Assembly: GCA_002470565.1 (NCBI GenBank)
Contig: DKMQ01000018.1
Span: 1-11,521, forward strand
Direction: 5' to 3'
DNA from: Oceanospirillaceae bacterium UBA7410
GTDB taxonomy: Bacteria; Pseudomonadota; Gammaproteobacteria; Pseudomonadales; Balneatricaceae
DNA: 11,521 nt
Part shown: positions 7,093 to 11,521 of the stretch, piece after piece
Position numbering within the stretch: position 1 is the first letter of the stretch
How the letters are laid out: every line of letters starts with the position of its first letter
The notes under the pieces: generated by a model
The model's database searches: none
Seen by the model: only the letters and a program-made list of their open reading frames with translations
What the model was told of the DNA's origin: nothing
Made by a program: the position numbers and the translations under genes

Positions 7093-7923
7093 ATGGGTAA
7101 AAAAGTTTCAAGTTTGGGCAAAACCTATTTAACCTTAGGGTTTATATTTCTTTATTTACCCATCCTCATCCTTATTATTTTTTCATTTAATGAATCTAAG
7201 CTGGTGACTGTGTGGGGTGGATTTTCCACCAAATGGTATGGCGAGTTACTAAATGATAAGCAGATGCTGGGCGCAGCATGGATGAGCTTTAAAATTGCCT
7301 TTCTTGCAGCATCTTCAGCGGTAGTCTTGGGCACTATGGCTTCTATTGTAATGGTGCGAATGGGTAAGTTTAAGGGCAAGGCAGCCTTTGCTAGCATGAT
7401 TACAGCGCCTTTGGTCATGCCAGAAGTCATTACGGGCTTGTCTCTATTACTGTTGTTTGTTGCTATGGCGCAAACCATCGGCTGGCCAGCAGGACGCGGC
7501 ATGTTGACCATTTTAATTGCTCATGTCACTTTTTGTACGGCGTTCGTAGCTGTGGTGGTTAGCTCGCGTCTGCGAGAGATGGATGTTTCCCTTGAGGAAG
7601 CCGCAAGAGACTTAGGCGCCCCTCCTTGGAAGGTGTTTTTCTTAGTCACTTTGCCCATTATAGCGCCAGCCTTGGTTTCTGGCTGGTTGTTAGCCTTTAC
7701 CTTATCTTTGGATGACCTAGTCATCGCAAGCTTTGTATCAGGCCCAGGCTCTACCACCTTGCCGATGGTGGTATACTCTAGCGTGCGCTTAGGGTTAAGC
7801 CCCAAGATCAATGCTTTGGCAACGATCATTGTATTGCTGGCAACAACAGGTGTGCTGACTGCGTGGTGGTTAGCCAGACGAGTAGAAACGCAATCGGTTA
7901 ATCTGCCCACGGGCGACTCGTAA
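7093..7923 (+). CDS. potI: Polyamine ABC importer permease 2 (PotI/SpuH)
   Basis: A 276-residue inner-membrane permease, partner of the preceding one. Membrane segments appear near 12-31, 66-88, 103-126, 136-157, 188-210 and 240-260. The EAA loop is at 168-187 (LEEAARDLGAPPWKVF), almost identical to that of permease 1, as expected for a heterodimer docking on one ATPase. The following SLDDLVIASFVSGPG segment is characteristic of the PotI/PotC side. AGGAG at 7081-7085 overlaps the previous stop and supports the ATG. It is the last gene of the spu/pot-type run; 49 bases with no evident terminator separate it from the next gene. Confidence 0.93.
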   Translation: MGKKVSSLGKTYLTLGFIFLYLPILILIIFSFNESKLVTVWGGFSTKWYGELLNDKQMLGAAWMSFKIAFLAASSAVVLGTMASIVMVRMGKFKGKAAFASMITAPLVMPEVITGLSLLLLFVAMAQTIGWPAGRGMLTILIAHVTFCTAFVAVVVSSRLREMDVSLEEAARDLGAPPWKVFFLVTLPIIAPALVSGWLLAFTLSLDDLVIASFVSGPGSTTLPMVVYSSVRLGLSPKINALATIIVLLATTGVLTAWWLARRVETQSVNLPTGDS

Positions 7924-7972
7924 GGTCACTCAATCTAAACCACCACTAGGTTATCTGAGATATTGTTACAAC

Positions 7973-8653
7973 ATGAAACTAACCCCCAAATTTTTATCTG
8001 TTAAAGCGGTGCCCAGATTGTTTTGGAGCTCGCCAAAAGCTTTAACGATTAAACCCCCTTTAGCTTCTGTTTTATTTCTTATTGTAGGGCTCACTTTTTT
8101 TGGATTAGGCGAAGCCTTATTGGTAGCTGCTGGTGTAGGCGTGAGCCCTTGGACGGTGCTCGCTCAGGGCATTACCCAGATCACAGGGTGGAGTTTGGGG
8201 TTGGCGACCTTTGTGACCAGTTTTGTGGTGTTGTTTTGCTGGATCCCCCTTAGGCAAATGCCAGGCATAGGCACCATTCTTAATGCTGTGATTATCTCTT
8301 TAGTGCTAGAATTTTTGCTGCCATTTTTGCCAACCTTTGACCATGTCATGCTAAAGCTAGGGGAAGCAGTGCTTGGCGTAGTGGTTACAGGCTTTGGTGG
8401 AGGCTTGTATCTCATTGCAAACTTAGGCCCGGGGCCAAGAGACGGCCTAATGACTGGGCTGCAAAGGGTGACAGACTTACCCATAGCTTGGGTTAGAAGT
8501 GGCTTAGAAGTGGCTGTGATTGCTGCTGGATGGGCTTTAGGAGGCACTGTTGGCCTTGGCACAGTGCTCTTTGCATTGGGTATTGGCCCATCGGTTGCAG
8601 CCAGCATGTACGCATTAAATAGTGTGTTTGGGCAAAGCAAAGCTTTGGCCTAG
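7973..8653 (+). CDS. YczE-family integral membrane protein, function unknown
   Basis: A 226-residue membrane protein resembling the YczE/YitT-like group (COG2364 as recalled). Hydrophobic segments lie near 32-53, 72-91, 101-120, 129-149, 172-189 and 193-213. Glycine motifs typical of the group are seen: GVGVSPWTVLAQG at 54-66, LGPGPRDGLM at 151-160, GGTVGLGT at 190-197 and GIGPSVAA at 203-210. The N-terminal 30 residues are basic and probably cytoplasmic. No Shine-Dalgarno sequence precedes the ATG, so the start is less certain than for its neighbours. No biochemical role is established for most members. It lies 49 bases after potI on the same strand and might be read through from the operon, but nothing in the protein points to polyamines. 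Small-molecule export or channel function is possible but unproven. Confidence 0.8.
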   Translation: MKLTPKFLSVKAVPRLFWSSPKALTIKPPLASVLFLIVGLTFFGLGEALLVAAGVGVSPWTVLAQGITQITGWSLGLATFVTSFVVLFCWIPLRQMPGIGTILNAVIISLVLEFLLPFLPTFDHVMLKLGEAVLGVVVTGFGGGLYLIANLGPGPRDGLMTGLQRVTDLPIAWVRSGLEVAVIAAGWALGGTVGLGTVLFALGIGPSVAASMYALNSVFGQSKALA

Positions 8654-8667
8654 CCATGATGTTTCAT

Positions 8668-9804
8668 CTAGGTCTTATTAACGACTAAGTAAGCTGTGGC
8701 CGGCACTAGTGTAATAAGTCCAGCCAGTAACCAAAACGCAGTGGATAAGCTGGTTAAATCAGCTGCAAAGCCCACCATTGCAGGGCCTACTAGCACACCA
8801 GCATAGCCTGTAGTAGTAACAGCGGCGATGGCCAAACTGGCAGGCATAACAGTTTGCCTTCCAGCTGCGCTAAAGAGAATAGGTACTATGTTGGCCGCAC
8901 CCAAGCCAATCAGTGCAAATCCCATTAAAGCAAAAAATTCTAATGTGGCAAGCAGAACTGTAGCAATACCAAAAATAGTGATCATGCCACTAGTAATAAG
9001 CACCCAAAACTCGCCCCATAGCCCTACAACTTTGCTGCCAGTTAAACGGCCAATCACCATGGCCACTGAAAATAAAATATACCCCACGCCTGCATTTTTA
9101 GGCGCTGTTAATTGTTGGTCAATGATTAAGATAGCTCCCCAATCTAGCACTGCTCCCTCTACTAAAAATGCAATAGCAGCCAATAGCCCCAATAATAAAA
9201 CTATGCCATGAGGCAGTGCTAGAGCGGGGGGCTCCTGCGCCCTAGAATCTAACAGGCCCCTACTCGCTAGCACCATGGCCACTAGGGCCACGCAAGCGCC
9301 TACCAGCGCAGCGGTAATAATTGAAATATTTAGAGATATAGATAAGGTCATTAGCCCTGCGCCACACAATGCACCAATGCTAAATTGAGCATGAAAGCTG
9401 GACATTAACGAGCGCTTTTCCAAGGACTCTACTTCTACACCATGAACATTCATAGCCACATCTATAGTGCCAAGTGATGCACCAAAAAGAAATAACATGC
9501 TACCCAACATAAACGAAGTTTGAGCAACAACTATTGCTGGCAAAAAAACGACAAGCCCAAAGCCACCCAAAAGTACCATCGACCTAGCACCATACCTTGC
9601 ACAAACCACTCCAACTGCAGGCATTGTTATGATGGAGCCTAGCCCAAAGCAAAGTAAAAGCAAACCAAACTGCCGCTCATCGGCACCCACACTTAGTTTA
9701 ATAAAGGGAAAAAATGGCGCACAACACGCCATTACAAACCCAGCAGTAAAAAATGAGAGCCGGGTGGCAAGGCGAGCTTTTTTTGTGGATAAATATTGAG
9801 CCAT
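8668..9804 (-). CDS. MFS transporter, YbjJ-like
   Basis: A 378-residue major facilitator with about twelve hydrophobic segments in two halves. The N-terminus (ATRLSFFTAGFVMACCAPFF, then PFIKLSVGADERQFG) and the loop MPAVGVVCARYGARSMVLLG at 61-80 resemble the YbjJ branch of the superfamily. That loop is a weak version of MFS motif A, lacking the usual Asp. Substrate and direction cannot be read from the sequence; YbjJ-type proteins are poorly characterised. AGGAC (complement of 9810-9814) lies five bases before the ATG and supports the start. The gene follows the TRAP large permease on the same strand after 23 bases with no hairpin seen, so the two are probably co-transcribed. Its stop faces the YczE gene stop 14 bases away. 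Confidence 0.82.
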   Translation of the reverse strand: MAQYLSTKKARLATRLSFFTAGFVMACCAPFFPFIKLSVGADERQFGLLLLCFGLGSIITMPAVGVVCARYGARSMVLLGGFGLVVFLPAIVVAQTSFMLGSMLFLFGASLGTIDVAMNVHGVEVESLEKRSLMSSFHAQFSIGALCGAGLMTLSISLNISIITAALVGACVALVAMVLASRGLLDSRAQEPPALALPHGIVLLLGLLAAIAFLVEGAVLDWGAILIIDQQLTAPKNAGVGYILFSVAMVIGRLTGSKVVGLWGEFWVLITSGMITIFGIATVLLATLEFFALMGFALIGLGAANIVPILFSAAGRQTVMPASLAIAAVTTTGYAGVLVGPAMVGFAADLTSLSTAFWLLAGLITLVPATAYLVVNKT

Positions 9805-9827
9805 TTACAGTCCTAATATGCTTAGTG

Positions 9828-11204
9828 TTAGCGGATTATAAGTTCTGGCCCCATAAAATAGTTTGGTAAAAACGTTGATAAGGCAGGGATGTAAGTTACC
9901 ATAATTAAGAACACAAACAAGATCCCAAGCCAAGGAGTGGCCGCTTTTACTACGCGCATTACGGACATTCCTGCTACTCCTGAAGTGACAAAAAGGTTAA
10001 GACCAACAGGAGGTGTGATCATGCCAATTTCCATATTAACCACCATGATAATACCCAAATGTATGGGGTCTATACCTAGTTCTATGGCAATAGGGAATAC
10101 TAACGGAGCTACCACAACAATCAAGCCAGACGGCTCCATAAATTGGCCGCCAATGAGTAAGATTAAATTAACCATCACTAAAAACATAATGGGCCCCAAA
10201 CCTGCCGCTAACATTGCAGTAGCGATCGTCTGTGGAATTTGTTCGTCTGTTAATACATGCTTTAGAATTAGAGCGTTGGCGATAATAAACAGTAAAGTGA
10301 TGGATAGTCGACCCGCGTCGTAAAGAGTCTGGCGAGTATCGGGGTGAAACCATGCCGTAAACAAAGCGCGAGGATTCGCTCTTAAGGTCAGTGGTGTTTG
10401 TCCATCTACTGTTTTAAGTGGCCCCATGTCACGATAAATAAACATCGATACCAAAAAGGCATATACAGACGCCACGGCAGCAGCTTCGGTTGGGGTAAAA
10501 TAGCCCCCATAAATACCACCTAAGATAATCACTACTAAAAATAAACCCCAGCTGGCCGCTCGCGCTGCACTAAATACCTCAGTCCAACCCGCCCATTCAC
10601 CTTTTGGCATGCCTTTATAACGAGCATAAAAATAGATAGTAACCATGAGCATAGTGCCAGCTAACAATCCTGGGATTACTCCGGCTAGGAACATCCGTCC
10701 TACGGATACATCTGTAGCTGCCGCATAAACTACCATCACAATGGATGGTGGAATCAAGATACCTAAGGTGCCCGCATTACATATGACCCCTGCTGCAAAG
10801 TCTTTGCTATACCCCACTTTTGTCATGGCTGCGATGACAATAGAACCAATAGCCACTACAGTGGCAGGCGAAGAGCCAGAAAGGGCTGCAAACATCATGC
10901 ATGCAAACACTCCAGCGATAGCCAAGCCGCCGTGGAAGTGGCCAACACACGCTATAGAAAAACGGATGATACGTTTGGCTACGCCACCTGTGGACATAAA
11001 ACTAGATGCTAAAATAAAAAACGGTATAGCTAGTAACGTGTAGTGCCCTTCAAAGGCAGAAAATAAGGTTTGTGCTACAGAAGCTAAAGAGCTGTCAGAA
11101 TACACTAGTAAAAATAAGATTGAGCTCAAACCTAATGATACGGCAATAGGCACGCCTATTAAGAGCAATAAAATGACCAGTATAAATAAATATAAGGCTT
11201 CCAT
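9828..11204 (-). CDS. dctM: TRAP transporter large permease subunit (DctM family)
   Basis: A 458-residue membrane subunit that, by family, carries out sodium-coupled uptake of organic acids delivered by a periplasmic binding protein. Family landmarks: GVPIAVSLGLSS at 17-28, LLAIPFFILASSFMSTGG at 57-74, AALSGSSPATVVAIG at 106-120, NAGTLGILIPPSI at 143-155, YFTPTEAAAVASVYAF at 235-250, and MEIGMITPPVGLNLFV at 391-406. It is about 30 residues longer than typical DctM (near 425-430); the extra length lies in the loop around 258-292. AAGGA inside the end of the small-subunit gene, about seven bases before the ATG, supports the start. Two bases separate the genes. The substrate (C4-dicarboxylate, sialic acid or other) cannot be determined. 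The gene name denotes the family only. Confidence 0.92.
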   Translation of the reverse strand: MEALYLFILVILLLLIGVPIAVSLGLSSILFLLVYSDSSLASVAQTLFSAFEGHYTLLAIPFFILASSFMSTGGVAKRIIRFSIACVGHFHGGLAIAGVFACMMFAALSGSSPATVVAIGSIVIAAMTKVGYSKDFAAGVICNAGTLGILIPPSIVMVVYAAATDVSVGRMFLAGVIPGLLAGTMLMVTIYFYARYKGMPKGEWAGWTEVFSAARAASWGLFLVVIILGGIYGGYFTPTEAAAVASVYAFLVSMFIYRDMGPLKTVDGQTPLTLRANPRALFTAWFHPDTRQTLYDAGRLSITLLFIIANALILKHVLTDEQIPQTIATAMLAAGLGPIMFLVMVNLILLIGGQFMEPSGLIVVVAPLVFPIAIELGIDPIHLGIIMVVNMEIGMITPPVGLNLFVTSGVAGMSVMRVVKAATPWLGILFVFLIMVTYIPALSTFLPNYFMGPELIIR

Positions 11205-11206
11205 GG

Positions 11207-11521
11207 TTAATCCTTGTCTGCTTCTGCGGCGGCCTGATCAACGAGATCTTCGGCTTCGTGGCTGGCTATGATCATGCTGGCTCTGTCTTGCATCACATCT
11301 ACAGCAACACGCAGATAACGCCATAAAAGCATGGTTATGCCCAGTGGCAATGCGAAATAGGGTATGAAGCGAGGAATTTTTTCATAGGCCTCTCCATCAT
11401 TAAACCAAGTAGCTAAAAATTGTCCCCAGTCCGGCATGACAATATCGTTCACTTCATAATAACCCTGGGTTAAATAACGCGTCTTAAAACCTTCGGGGAT
11501 GATGCGGCCGTCAGTAGGGGG
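11207..11521 (-). CDS. dctQ: TRAP transporter small permease subunit (DctQ family), 3' part only
   Basis: The frame is open from the right edge to a TAA at 11207-11209, giving the last 104 residues; the 5' end lies outside the window. Family DctQ proteins are about 160-200 residues, so roughly half is present. The visible part has a polar loop (to about residue 60), a hydrophobic helix (FIPYFALPLGITMLLWRYL) matching the last DctQ membrane segment, then a long charged, Ala/Glu/Asp-rich tail ending EAEADKD. A GTG at 11450-11452 gives a shorter frame but is internal, since coding continues upstream. Assignment rests mainly on the final helix and on close linkage (two bases) to the large subunit, so it is less secure than its neighbour. 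Confidence 0.75.
   Translation of the reverse strand, partial: PPTDGRIIPEGFKTRYLTQGYYEVNDIVMPDWGQFLATWFNDGEAYEKIPRFIPYFALPLGITMLLWRYLRVAVDVMQDRASMIIASHEAEDLVDQAAAEADKD

Noticed and set aside
6790..7660. Near-identical DNA around GGCGC-CCTCCTTGGAA in potH (about 6797) and potI (about 7615)
   Set aside because: It encodes the conserved EAA loop of paralogous permeases, so it reflects protein constraint and not a mobile or recombination repeat.
7152..7910. Two long minus-strand frames opposite potI
   Set aside because: They are antisense shadows of a conserved permease; no family motif or ribosome site was seen.
8164..8640. A 158-codon minus-strand frame opposite the YczE gene
   Set aside because: It lies wholly antisense to a gene with clear family motifs, and its Pro/Thr/Lys-rich text is what the reverse of a Gly/Leu/Val membrane protein gives.
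8828..9211. A 127-codon plus-strand frame opposite the MFS gene
   Set aside because: Antisense to a well-supported transporter, with low-complexity Ala/Ile/Pro/Asn composition.
11207..11452. TRAP small subunit starting at the GTG at 11450-11452
   Set aside because: The frame stays open to the window edge, the product would be far shorter than the family, and no ribosome site supports this GTG.

Overview
The window looks like chromosomal DNA of a marine-type gammaproteobacterium (Alteromonadales/Oceanospirillales-like; inferred from moderate GC, a polyamine locus in Pseudomonas spu gene order and a TRAP transporter; the genus cannot be fixed from sequence alone). No tRNA, rRNA, CRISPR array, insertion sequence or phage gene was seen.

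Positions 1-367 are an AT-rich leader. The first ~120 bases have coding character on the minus strand and may be the 5' end of a divergent gene running off the left edge. Positions 368-7923 form one plus-strand polyamine uptake and catabolism locus: gamma-glutamyl-GABA hydrolase (puuD/spuA), gamma-glutamylpolyamine synthetase (puuA/spuB) and a class III polyamine aminotransferase (spuC). A 12-bp hairpin in a 121-bp gap follows, then a complete ABC importer: binding protein (potF-like), ATPase (potG), two permeases (potH, potI). The order matches P. aeruginosa spuABCDEFGH as known from the literature, but with a single binding-protein gene instead of two. Genes overlap (ATGA) or lie 10-15 bases apart, except at the hairpin, so the enzymes and importer are probably co-regulated with a step in expression between them.

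Positions 7973-8653 encode a YczE-family membrane protein of unknown role on the same strand. It converges on a minus-strand group that reads right to left: TRAP small permease (partial, cut by the right edge), TRAP large permease, and a YbjJ-like MFS transporter. The TRAP substrate-binding protein is not in the window and may lie beyond the right edge.

Together: polyamine enters through the PotFGHI-type importer and is either gamma-glutamylated (PuuA) or transaminated directly (SpuC), and PuuD removes the glutamyl group at the end of the first route. The oxidase (PuuB) and aldehyde dehydrogenase (PuuC) steps are not encoded here. I see no clear new system. The points most worth checking are the mixed specificity residues of the lone binding protein, the spuC-potF hairpin, the puuD leader without a Shine-Dalgarno sequence, and the unexplained YczE gene.
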